NCBI GenBank assembly: GCA_934183305.1
Contig: CAKPSF010000008.1
Coordinates: 1-31,035 of the forward strand
Reading direction: 5' to 3'
Length of the DNA: 31,035 nt
Origin: an uncultured Clostridia bacterium
GTDB taxonomy: Bacteria > Bacillota > Clostridia > TANB77 > CAG-508
Below are positions 22,396-30,952 of the stretch, one piece after another. A model generated the notes under the pieces. It made no database searches. It had not been told where the DNA came from and saw only the letters and a program-made list of their open reading frames with translations. Position numbers and translations under genes: made by a program. Positions within the stretch are counted from its first letter, which is position 1. The number at the start of each line of letters is the position of its first letter.

Positions 22396-23223
22396 TTAAT
22401 TTATAATTTCATTTTTTATCTGCTTTACATTAAATTTGAAATAATATGGTTTTATATCTGGTAAATATTCTCTTACCCTTTTAACTGTACCATCCTTTAA
22501 TGTTATTGTTAAATTAGGGTATGTTATTACCATTTTTTCATCATTAAAAAACTTATTAATAATCTTTACTCTGTTATCATTTGAATATATTTTATCATAT
22601 ATTTTAACTATATCATTTTTATTAGAAACATCTAAATTATTTTGCACAGTTTGTCTAACTAAGTAATATTCAATCGCTAATCCGGATATTGCACAATCTA
22701 CTAAAAGAAATACAAATAATATAATCACTATTGTTTTTATAATCTTAATATTAACCTTTTTCTTAATAAAATCTATTATTTTATCAACTTTTGGATTAAT
22801 AACTTTCATAAAGTATACACCTAATAATCCCCAAAATAATGAATATAAAAAGCAAATTCTACCATTTATATTTAAAAATCTATTTGAATAATCCCACCAT
22901 CTTACATTTAAAATTATTTCTCCTAAAAAGCTCAAAATATATTCTACAAACGAGCCAACAATAAAGCCTCCTAAAAATAATAAGTGACTATTTTTCTTAA
23001 AGTATCTATTTAAAACAACATACATAAATACAGCACCAACTCCATATATACCACAAAATGGTCCGTATAAGAAACTTTGTCTACTTTCTAAAACATTATA
23101 AAAAACTAATGCAAATAAGGTTTCAATTATAAATCCAACAAAACTATATATAATAAAATATGCTAAAATTCTCCATATGCTAGTACCTAAAATAGTAAAA
23201 CTTTTTTTCTTTTCTTGCTCCAT
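22396..23223 (-). CDS. CmpB-like putative ABC-transporter permease family membrane protein
   Basis: 275 residues with about six membrane helices. The block SFVGFIIETLFAL, FLYGPFCGIYGVGA, VEYILSFLGEIIL and WWDYSNRFLNINGRICFLYS is the hallmark of the family annotated as ABC_trans_CmpB (PF06541). Members have no proven transport function and lack a cognate ATPase nearby, as here. The C-terminal 90 residues, beyond the last helix (after LVDCAIS), are soluble and charged, probably extracytoplasmic or a ligand domain. RBS GGAGGAG. Confidence 0.82.
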   Translation of the reverse strand: MEQEKKKSFTILGTSIWRILAYFIIYSFVGFIIETLFALVFYNVLESRQSFLYGPFCGIYGVGAVFMYVVLNRYFKKNSHLLFLGGFIVGSFVEYILSFLGEIILNVRWWDYSNRFLNINGRICFLYSLFWGLLGVYFMKVINPKVDKIIDFIKKKVNIKIIKTIVIILFVFLLVDCAISGLAIEYYLVRQTVQNNLDVSNKNDIVKIYDKIYSNDNRVKIINKFFNDEKMVITYPNLTITLKDGTVKRVREYLPDIKPYYFKFNVKQIKNEIIN

Positions 23224-23255
23224 ATATTTCTCCTCCAGACATATTTCTAATAAAA

Positions 23256-23939
23256 TTATTTTTTCATTTTTTTTAGCTTTTCTTTTTGTTCATTAGTTAT
23301 TCTATAAGATTCAATAGCTTTTTGGATTGCTTTGTTGTATGTCCACATATCCAAACTTCTATTATTTTTTAAATATTCATATGTCTCATCATAATATTTA
23401 ATCAAACATATTGAAATTGCCCAAGCAACAGCCATTTTCACATAATATTTATCTAATTTTGTTTTATCAAATATTTCAAAGTCTTTTTTCAAATATTCTT
23501 CTTCTACATAATAATCTAAAATCATAACAATTGCAAATCTAACTTCAAATTCATTATTTGATTTTAAATATTCTTTTATTAGTATATTCATTTCTTTTTT
23601 ATATTTTTTAGTAATTTTTAAACCAGCACAAAAAACATCACAAACAGCCCAGTTATCTATTTGGGGTACAAATGCCTTTATATATTGTTCTAATTTTTCG
23701 AAACTAATATTTTTTTCTAATCCGATAAGCATTCCTTGTAACATAATTTCTTCGTAATACTCATCATCTATCATTTTTAGTAATTCTTCTAAATTATTAT
23801 CTTTACTTATTTCTTTAGCATAGTTTCTAAGAACTGGAACCCTAACTCCTAATATATTATTTGTACCAGGACATAAATTGCTATGAAATTTTTTATATTT
23901 ACTATCTGCTAAATTTATTAAATCTTTTTTTATATTCAT
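23256..23939 (-). CDS. AlkD-like DNA alkylation repair protein
   Basis: A HEAT-like repeat protein of the AlkC/AlkD superfamily, DNA glycosylases that remove bulky or cationic alkylated bases. 227 residues. Motifs seen: ILGVRVPVLRNYAKEI, MIDDEYYEEIMLQGMLIG, IDNWAVCDVF and FEVRFAIVMILDYYV. The general fold is clear; substrate and activity are not. RBS GAGGTAG next to ATG; a terminator immediately upstream isolates it from the exporter operon. Confidence 0.85.
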   Translation of the reverse strand: MNIKKDLINLADSKYKKFHSNLCPGTNNILGVRVPVLRNYAKEISKDNNLEELLKMIDDEYYEEIMLQGMLIGLEKNISFEKLEQYIKAFVPQIDNWAVCDVFCAGLKITKKYKKEMNILIKEYLKSNNEFEVRFAIVMILDYYVEEEYLKKDFEIFDKTKLDKYYVKMAVAWAISICLIKYYDETYEYLKNNRSLDMWTYNKAIQKAIESYRITNEQKEKLKKMKK

Positions 23940-23949
23940 ATTCTACCTC

Positions 23950-23995
23950 AAAAAATATACTATGCACAATAATTTTATGCATAGTATATTTTTTT
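23950..23995 (-). terminator. Terminator after the exporter operon
   Basis: Stem AAAAAATATACTATGCA (23950-23966) with TGCATAGTATATTTTTT (23978-23994); T-rich on both strands. Confidence 0.88.
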
Positions 23996-24006
23996 GTCAA
24001 GATATA

Positions 24007-25893
24007 TTAATTGTTTTCTTGTTTTTCATTTTTATTGTCTTCATTATTGTTTAATATTGCTTGTTCTTTTGTATTGTCTTCTTGTTTTTTTATTGCATCT
24101 ATAATCATTATAAATTTAACATTTCCTTCGTTATTTCCGTTTAACATTGTAAAATTATTATATTGTTTTGATAAGTCACTTAATTTTTGTACTCTTGTTG
24201 TTATGTCTTTTACATCTCCATTTATATAATTACAGATTTGTTTTATTCCCTCATTATTAAATTTTGACATTCCTTCTGCCAATTCACTTGAACCATTATT
24301 CAATTCGTTTAATCCTGATGTTAATTGCTCTAATCCATCTCCTAATGTACTCATTTGACATGCTACTTTTTTACTTGCTTCTGATTTTACTTTATTTCCA
24401 ACAGTTGTTGCAACAGATGTAGCTGTTTTTTTAGCTGCTAATGTTGTAGCAGATTGAGCTGATGTTAATGCTGTTTGCTCTGCTATTGCTTTTGCACTTG
24501 CAATACCTTGTTTTTCAATTGTTGTTCTTTGTGCTTCTATTCCTGCATCTGCCTCAGCTTTTATTTGTTTAATTTTTGCATCTGATAAGTTTTCTGCTTG
24601 TTTACCAATTGCATTTAATTGTTCTGTTGATAATTTTGCATTATTAGCTGCTGCTGTTCCAATTGCTTGTAATTCCTCTTGTGTTAAATTTGGATTTGCA
24701 TTTTTAGCGCTTGCTATTGCTATACTTTTTGCTGTATCCATAGCAGTTTGCATTGCTACAGCCTTAGCTGTTTCATTTGCAGTTTTCTTTGTTGTTGCAA
24801 TGGCTGTTTGTTCTGCTATTGCTTTTGCATTTGCAACAAATTGTTCTTTTATTGTATCAGCTTGTGCATCAATTCCAGCATCTGCTGCTGCAATAATAGC
24901 TTGTTTTTGTTCATCTGTTAATATTGAACTATTTTCAGCTTGTTTTTCTATTGCTGCTAAAGTTTTTGAATCTAAAGCATTTGTATTATCATTTTTTAAA
25001 CTTTTAGTTGACTCATTAACTTTGTTTGTTATTTGTTTTGCTCCATCATATGCAGTAGATATGCCATTGCTTACTTGATTTGAACCTTCTTCTAATTTAT
25101 CTGCACTTTCTTGCAATGTATTAACTTTATTATATAAACTATCTATTTTATCAAATAATTTTAAATCATCTTCTTCTATAACTTTTGGAGTTACATATGT
25201 TATTATGCTACTAGATTCGAAATCCTCTGCATCCATAGTAATTTCAATGCTACTTGGTATTTCTATTGTTTTTTTACTAACACCTAAACTTTCTTGTAAA
25301 CCAGGCATAGCCATTCCTATAACAACTGTTTTACTTCCATCGTTTATTAATTTACCATTTGAAACAGTGATGTTTTTATTATTATCATTTTTTATTATAG
25401 TTCCTGCTACAACAACAAATGGTGTATACATTTTTACATTTTTCCCATTAACTTTAACAATATGTGAATCTTTGTTTGTGTAATCTAAAGTTATTTTTAC
25501 TTTTCCTGATTTTCCTGCAAGTTCACTTGCTGCAATTTTTTCTCCATTTAACTCATATGTTACATTACATTCTATTGGTAAATCTTTTTGACTTTCCCCT
25601 TCGTAGTATATATCTTCTTTATTTGCTTGCCAAATTAATGAATTTCCATCTTGTTCAAATGTTTCATCTCCATTTGTGTTTGTAATATTTAATAAATCAG
25701 ATAAATCTTTTAATGTTTCATCTTCTTTATCATTTTTCAAATGTGTGCTTACAATAGTTTGATATTTACTACCATTTGCATCTAATTTAGAGTACACTGT
25801 TTCATCTTTTGTATAAGCAAATACTGGTGCAGTATATGCTGTCATTGTAAGTAATAAAGCTCCTGATATTATTTTTAATCCTTTTTCTTTCAT
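24007..25893 (-). CDS. Secreted coiled-coil partner of the MMPL exporter
   Basis: 628 residues. A signal peptide ends near YTAPVFA, a beta-rich domain covers about 30-260, and a long helical Ala/Thr/Lys/Gln-rich coiled-coil region (about 265-540) follows. Within it a unit recurs: ADAGIDAQADTIKEQ... NAKAIAEQTA and ADAGIEAQRTTIEKQ... SAKAIAEQTA, an internal duplication. The C-terminus is acidic with no membrane anchor or LPXTG. The family resembles proteins encoded next to MMPL/RND exporters in Firmicutes, where they probably form an extracellular adaptor. ATG 25893 is preferred over 25911, since AAAGGAAG forms its RBS. It lies 21 bp after the exporter gene and shares its TetR-controlled promoter. 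Confidence 0.72.
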   Translation of the reverse strand: MKEKGLKIISGALLLTMTAYTAPVFAYTKDETVYSKLDANGSKYQTIVSTHLKNDKEDETLKDLSDLLNITNTNGDETFEQDGNSLIWQANKEDIYYEGESQKDLPIECNVTYELNGEKIAASELAGKSGKVKITLDYTNKDSHIVKVNGKNVKMYTPFVVVAGTIIKNDNNKNITVSNGKLINDGSKTVVIGMAMPGLQESLGVSKKTIEIPSSIEITMDAEDFESSSIITYVTPKVIEEDDLKLFDKIDSLYNKVNTLQESADKLEEGSNQVSNGISTAYDGAKQITNKVNESTKSLKNDNTNALDSKTLAAIEKQAENSSILTDEQKQAIIAAADAGIDAQADTIKEQFVANAKAIAEQTAIATTKKTANETAKAVAMQTAMDTAKSIAIASAKNANPNLTQEELQAIGTAAANNAKLSTEQLNAIGKQAENLSDAKIKQIKAEADAGIEAQRTTIEKQGIASAKAIAEQTALTSAQSATTLAAKKTATSVATTVGNKVKSEASKKVACQMSTLGDGLEQLTSGLNELNNGSSELAEGMSKFNNEGIKQICNYINGDVKDITTRVQKLSDLSKQYNNFTMLNGNNEGNVKFIMIIDAIKKQEDNTKEQAILNNNEDNKNEKQENN

Positions 25894-25914
25894 CTTTCTT
25901 CTTCCTTTCATATA

Positions 25915-27981
25915 CTAATTATTTATTTTACTCATTTTTCTTGTTGTTTTACAAATAATTTTATCTAATAACATTAAAAATGCTGGTAATACTGTAATAA
26001 CAACAACCATACTTATAATTGCTCCCCTAGACATTAAAGTACATAATGAACCAATCATTTCTATTTTTGAATATGCACCAACACCAAATGTTGCTCCAAA
26101 GAAACATAAACCACTTACTATTATTGATGATATTGATGTTCCTAACGCTTCATCTATTGCAGCATATTTATCTTTTCCGTCTTTTCTTAAATCAATATAT
26201 TTAGTTGTAATTAAAATTGCATAATCTATGGTTGCTCCTAATTGAATTGTTCCAATTACTATTGAAGCTATAAATGGTAAAGATGTATTTGTATATGCTG
26301 GTATTCCCATATTTATAAATATTGCAAATTCAATTACAGTAATTAAAATTATTGGTAATGAGATAGATTTTAAAACACATATCATTATTACAAATATAAT
26401 TGCAATTGAAAATGTATTTACGCTATTAAAATCGTGATCACTTATTTCTACTAAGTCTTTCATTAAAGGACCTTCGCCAGCTAATATTGCGTTACTATCA
26501 TATTTTTTTATAATTTGATTTACTTCATTTACCTGATTATTTAAATCATCTGTTGCCATTTCATATTTAGAACTAACTAAAAGCATTTGATATTTATCAT
26601 TTTCAAATATAGATTTTATATCGTTTGAAAGCATTTGCTCTGGTAAAACTCCTGAAACTTTAGGATATCCCAAAGTCCATCCAATACCTTCAACATTATC
26701 AATTTCTTTTAGCATTTCATTTACTTTATAATCTGGTAATTTTGCATCAACTAATATTACTTCTGTTGATACCATATCGAATTTTTCTTTTAATTCTTTG
26801 TTTGCAGTAATACTAGGTAGACTTTCTGGTAATGATTTGTCTAAGTTATAATAAACATCTGTATTTTTATATCCATAAATTGCAAATGGTAAAATTATTA
26901 TAAATAAAACAATTATTGCTTTGTAATGTTTTATATTAAAGTCTTTTACTCTTTTAAACTTAGGTAATATCTCTTTGTGTGTTGTTTTTTCTATTAAATT
27001 ATTAAATACTAATATCATAGCTGGCAATACTGTAACAACACAAATAACACCTAGTAAAACACCTTTTGCCATAACTATACCAATATCTTTTCCAAGTGTT
27101 AAATTCATACTACATAAAGCTAAGAAACCAGCTATTGTAGTTAATGAACTACCAATTACAGATACTAATGTTTTTGAAATTGCATGTGCCATTGCTTCGT
27201 CATTGTTACTATATATTTCTTTTTGTGCTTTATAACTATGGTATAAGAATATTGCAAAGTCCATTGTAACACCAAGTTGTAATACTGCACTTATTGCTTT
27301 TGTTATATATGAAATCTCTCCTAAGAATATATTCGTTCCCATATTGTACAATATAGCTGTTCCAATATTAAGCAATAAGAATATTGGTGCTACATATGAA
27401 TCTAGTGCTAATTGTAAAATTATTAAACATAGCACAACTGCAATTATAACGTATATTACAACTTCTGAGTTAGATAAATCTCTTGTATCTAAGACTGTTG
27501 CAGACATTCCGCTAATTTTACAACGTTCATCTGTTATGTCTCTTAATTTCTCTATTGTTTCCATAGTTGTGTCTGAAGAAATGCTATCTTTAAAAGTAAC
27601 TAGTAAAATAGTATTTTCATCTTTGTATACCTTATCTTTTATTTCATTCGGAATCATCTCCACTGGTATACTTGTTCCTAGAACATCAGAAATTCCAACT
27701 ACTTTTTCTACATTATCAATTTCTTTAAACTTATCTTCAAGTTTTAAAATATCTTTTGTTTTCATATTTTCTAATACAACAACAGAATATGCTCCCATGT
27801 TAAAATCTTCTGAAAGAATATTTTCACCTTTAATTGTTTCTATATTATCTGGCAAATATACTAAAATATCATAATTAATTCTAGTAGCTTTCATTCCAAT
27901 AATTGATGGGATTAATAATATTAATGCTATTATTAGAATTGTTTTTTTGTGTTTACATATAAATTCTCCAAATTTAAGCAT
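25915..27981 (-). CDS. RND/MMPL family exporter
   Basis: 688 residues, proton-driven export of lipids or drugs is the usual family role; substrate unknown. The protein splits into two similar halves, each with one N-terminal helix, a large extracytoplasmic loop and five further helices (first loop about 30-165, second about 385-520). The conserved cores are LGVTMDFAIFLYHSYKAQK and LGATIDYAILITTKYIDLR, carrying the charged transmembrane residues of the proton relay. RBS AAAGGAG. Transcribed divergently from the TetR gene, with two operator-like dyads in the promoter. Confidence 0.92.
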   Translation of the reverse strand: MLKFGEFICKHKKTILIIALILLIPSIIGMKATRINYDILVYLPDNIETIKGENILSEDFNMGAYSVVVLENMKTKDILKLEDKFKEIDNVEKVVGISDVLGTSIPVEMIPNEIKDKVYKDENTILLVTFKDSISSDTTMETIEKLRDITDERCKISGMSATVLDTRDLSNSEVVIYVIIAVVLCLIILQLALDSYVAPIFLLLNIGTAILYNMGTNIFLGEISYITKAISAVLQLGVTMDFAIFLYHSYKAQKEIYSNNDEAMAHAISKTLVSVIGSSLTTIAGFLALCSMNLTLGKDIGIVMAKGVLLGVICVVTVLPAMILVFNNLIEKTTHKEILPKFKRVKDFNIKHYKAIIVLFIIILPFAIYGYKNTDVYYNLDKSLPESLPSITANKELKEKFDMVSTEVILVDAKLPDYKVNEMLKEIDNVEGIGWTLGYPKVSGVLPEQMLSNDIKSIFENDKYQMLLVSSKYEMATDDLNNQVNEVNQIIKKYDSNAILAGEGPLMKDLVEISDHDFNSVNTFSIAIIFVIMICVLKSISLPIILITVIEFAIFINMGIPAYTNTSLPFIASIVIGTIQLGATIDYAILITTKYIDLRKDGKDKYAAIDEALGTSISSIIVSGLCFFGATFGVGAYSKIEMIGSLCTLMSRGAIISMVVVITVLPAFLMLLDKIICKTTRKMSKINN

Positions 27982-28001
27982 TTTTGCTCTCCTTTCTCTT
28001 A

Positions 28002-28051
28002 TGACTTTCAGTCACTTTACATATAATAATACTTTTATGACCGTTAGTCAA
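28002..28051 (-). promoter_or_regulatory. Exporter promoter with two TetR-type operators
   Basis: Minus-strand TTGACT (28046-28051), 17-base spacer, TATTAT (28023-28028). Palindromes TGACTTTCAGTCA (28002-28014) and TGACCGTTAGTCA (28038-28050) share TGAC-N5-GTCA. One overlaps the -35 and spacer, the other lies just downstream of the start. Confidence 0.8.
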
Positions 28052-28155
28052 TACTTTTTTATAAATATTTTATTATTTATGCATTTTTATTGTTACAAGT
28101 GATATTTATAGTATTATTCAAGTATTGTATTATAGCAAAAAATTCATTTGAATTA

Positions 28156-28184
28156 TTGACTATTAGTTCATTTTGTGTAATAAT
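28156..28184 (+). promoter_or_regulatory. tetR promoter with third operator-like site
   Basis: TTGACT (28156-28161), 17-base spacer, AATAAT (28179-28184). TGACTATTAGTTCA (28157-28170) is an imperfect version of the operator and overlaps the -35, suggesting autoregulation. Confidence 0.65.
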
Positions 28185-28206
28185 ATATTCATAAGGGGGA
28201 TTTTTT

Positions 28207-28803
28207 ATGAGTTTAACAGATCAAAAAAACGAAAAAGAATCTAGGTTATTAGACACTGCATTTAAACTTTTTACCCAAAAAGGTATTAAAGACACTTCTA
28301 TTCAAGATATAGTTGATAATGCAAATGTAGCAAAAGGAACCTTTTATTTATATTTTAAAGATAAATATGAAATACGTGATATATTAATAACAAAAAAATC
28401 AGAAAAATTATTTAATGATGCTTTAGAGCATATGAAAAGCAATTATATTGAAAATTTTTCTGACCAGATTATATTTATTATTAACTATGTTATAGATGAA
28501 TTAGTTAAAGCTCCTTTAGTTTTAAAATTCATTTCAAAAAATTTATCCTGGGGAGTTTATAACGAAACAATCACAAAAATATATAATGAAAAAAATTCAG
28601 ACGAAGAAAGCCTTTATGGATTATTTTTAAAAGGCGTTAAAGAAAATAACTTAAATTTACAGAATCCAAAGGTTACTTTATTTATGATAATAGAACTTGT
28701 AAGTTCAACTTGCTTCGATTCTATAATTTATAAAAAGCCTTTACCTATTGAAGAATATAAACCTTATTTATATAATGTAATTAGAAATTTATTAAAACAA
28801 TAA
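28207..28803 (+). CDS. TetR family repressor of the exporter
   Basis: 198 residues. The DNA-binding domain is visible: LLDTAFKLFTQKGIKDTSIQ, then DIVDNANVAKGTFYLYFKDK, the TetR helix-turn-helix. The C-terminal ligand domain is unclassified. GGGGGA is the ribosome binding site. Divergently arranged with an MMPL exporter and two or three matching operators, it most likely represses the exporter until a ligand binds. Its promoter overlaps one site, so it may regulate itself. Confidence 0.93.
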   Translation: MSLTDQKNEKESRLLDTAFKLFTQKGIKDTSIQDIVDNANVAKGTFYLYFKDKYEIRDILITKKSEKLFNDALEHMKSNYIENFSDQIIFIINYVIDELVKAPLVLKFISKNLSWGVYNETITKIYNEKNSDEESLYGLFLKGVKENNLNLQNPKVTLFMIIELVSSTCFDSIIYKKPLPIEEYKPYLYNVIRNLLKQ

Positions 28804-28805
28804 CG

Positions 28806-28849
28806 AAAAAAATAATGAGTGGATACATAAGCTCCACTCATTATTTTTT
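28806..28849. terminator. Bidirectional terminator after tetR
   Basis: Stem AAAAAATAATGAGTGGA (28807-28823) with TCCACTCATTATTTTTT (28833-28849); T-runs on both sides serve the tetR and prepilin 2 genes. Confidence 0.9.
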
Positions 28850-28861
28850 ATATGACAAATA

Positions 28862-30759
28862 TTATCTTTTATACTCTTCATTTGTAGTTTTTACAGTATC
28901 TGCAAATGTTGATGTATTTCCATTTGAATCTGCTCTTAGTGTAACATCAGCTTCTGTTATAGTCATTCCTTTTCCAACAAATAGTTTTTGAATTCCATCT
29001 ATTCTCATCTTTTTTCCGCTTTCTATAGTTGAATTACTTATATATAATTGGTTGTTGGTTTCTCCATTTGTTCCTCTTAATACTCCAATTGTTCCGCCAA
29101 CAGAAGTTAATGTGCATCCATTCATATATACTTTATTGTTTGAATTATTTGCTGCTGTTCCTCCACCTATATAAAAACTTCCTCCATGAATTGTTGTAAA
29201 TTTGCTTTCATCATGTTGTCCATTATACTCTCCACTTTTTAATATTGCGTTTTCTACATACGCTTCACCATTTGCGCCTTGTGCAAAATATATTCCTCCA
29301 TGCCCGTATCCGTCTAATGTTCCTCCATATACATATAATTTTCCATTTTCTGAGTTTTGTATTCCTGAATGAACTCCATAAACACTTCCTGAGTAAAACT
29401 TCATTTCTCCAGAATTACTAATTCCAATTCCATTATTTGGGCCACTTCCTGATGATTCCGTAGCATCTGCAAATACATTTGTATTTATAACAGTCATTTT
29501 TGCACCAGAAGCATTTGCAACTCCATATGAAGCTTGTTTATTTGCATTAACACTTATATTACTATTCTGGATTGTTGTATTGGCACCAGTTATAGAATTT
29601 TCAATTCCTAATGCATCTCCTTTTGCAGAATTAGCATTTATTTCAGAGTTTGAAATTTCTAGTGTTCCCTGATTCATTATTCCATTTATATATTCTCCGC
29701 TCAACTGAACTAATATTTATCTTGGTTTTTTTCACAATACAATTAGCATCTGTTGTATAATTTCCTATTCCATACACAATCCCCTTTGTAGAAGAACCTA
29801 TCACTTCTACATCTGTAATATTCATTAGCTCATAAGCTGATATTACAATGCAATTTCCGCTCATTTGATGTGCCTTTTATAACAGAATTCTTAATTTGAG
29901 TATTAGGCATTTTTGCTTTAACCGGCTTTATTCCCTGAGCCATCCCATTAACACTACTATTTACTTCTATTACAGAATTTTCGATATTTGCACTATTAGC
30001 TTGCAATTGTATCCCAGTTGCATTTTTACTATTTTCAGAATATATCTTGCAATATTTAATATTAGCATCATTAGTTATATTAATTTTTATTGGTAAACAT
30101 CCTGATGTTGTATTATTAACCTTACACAAATATTCTCCACCTTGTACACTAATATTTGCACCATTTGCATTTATTAATTTAGGTGCCACACTAGCATCTC
30201 CACTAACGTCTTTTTGAATTTTACTTCCTTGTAACATTCCATTTATTGTTGCTGTTGTTGATGTTCCAAAATATAACTCTGCTTCATTTGTTGTTAATGT
30301 TATTGTATTTCCTCCCAAATTTAGTTCTACATTTTTATTTATTGTTAATTTACTTGCTTCTTCTGTGTTTTTTAATAACACAACAACTACATTGTTATTC
30401 TCATCTTTATATATTCCTGCGCCAGCATTTTCTTTTGTTGAATCTGCATTTGCTGTTGTTTCTCCATTTACATCTTCTATTGCTTTACTTAATGTTGTAT
30501 AATATGAAAATTCATATTTTTCTTGTAATTCTGCTACTGTTGGCATTATTTCCTGTGTATTTAATACACCTTCATAATATTTTAATAAATCTTCTTCTCT
30601 TTTAGTTGCATCCATATAATTTTTTTGCGCATTTCTTGCATGTGCTATTATTCCATCTCCTGTTATTGCATTTATTGCTACTACTGCTAGTATTAATAGT
30701 ACAACAATTGTTATTATTAATGCAATTAGGGTAATTCCTTTATTCTTTTTTCGTTCCAT
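28862..30759 (-). CDS. Prepilin/beta-helix surface protein interrupted by two +1 frameshifts at CGG
   Basis: Read through two single-base skips this is one 631-residue protein. The start is ATG 30759, after AAAGGAGGAG. It carries a type IV prepilin signal (MERKKNKGITLIALIITIVV, almost the same as in prepilin 1), a helical stalk and then a long right-handed beta-helix built of NSxI/NxTx repeats and Gly-Asn turns, as in pectate-lyase-like adhesins. Frame 1 ends at TGA 29830, frame 2 at about 29643, frame 3 at 28862. Skipping the C of CGG at 29857-29859 joins IKGTSNE to GNCIVISAYE; skipping the C of CGG at 29697-29699 joins INISSVE to GEYINGIMNQ. Repeat periodicity continues across both joins. 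It has its own promoter and an upstream leader repeat. Function: presumably a surface-exposed pilus or adhesin subunit. Confidence 0.8.
29697..29699 (-). other. In-frame CGG at beta-helix frameshift 2
   Basis: Context GTT GAG CGG AGA. Skipping the C gives GTT GAG GGA GAA TAT, restoring the beta-helix frame. Confidence 0.7.
29857..29859 (-). other. In-frame CGG at beta-helix frameshift 1
   Basis: Context AAT GAG CGG AAA. Skipping the C gives AAT GAG GGA AAT TGC, restoring the beta-helix frame. Confidence 0.7.
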
Positions 30760-30787
30760 ATTTTCTCCTCCTTTGATTTCCATTGAC

Positions 30788-30816
30788 ATTATATAACAGT
30801 TTGTTTTATTTATCAA
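30788..30816 (-). promoter_or_regulatory. Proximal promoter of prepilin 2
   Basis: Minus-strand TTGATA (30811-30816), 17-base spacer, TATAAT (30788-30793), downstream of the leader terminator. Unlike prepilin 1, this gene can therefore be transcribed without read-through. Confidence 0.8.
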
Positions 30817-30922
30817 TTTCTTTTTTCATATTATTCGCAGAATTTATTTTTTTATTTTAGTCTTTTTTAATTCGACTTGTTAATGACATTTCCTCTCTTA
30901 AAACAATCCAAATTTAAAACAC

Positions 30923-30952
30923 AAAAAAGACAGGTAAAAAATTTACCCGTCT
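30923..30952 (-). terminator. Leader terminator before prepilin 2
   Basis: Minus-strand stem AGACGGGTAAA (30942-30952) and TTTACCTGTCT (30928-30938), loop TTT, then a T-run. It sits at the same place as the prepilin 1 attenuator, but with a different arm sequence that still pairs. Confidence 0.85.

Noticed and set aside
28862..29864. Separate genes 29643-29864 and 28862-29704
   Set aside because: Neither has an RBS; both continue the beta-helix repeats of the upstream prepilin frame.
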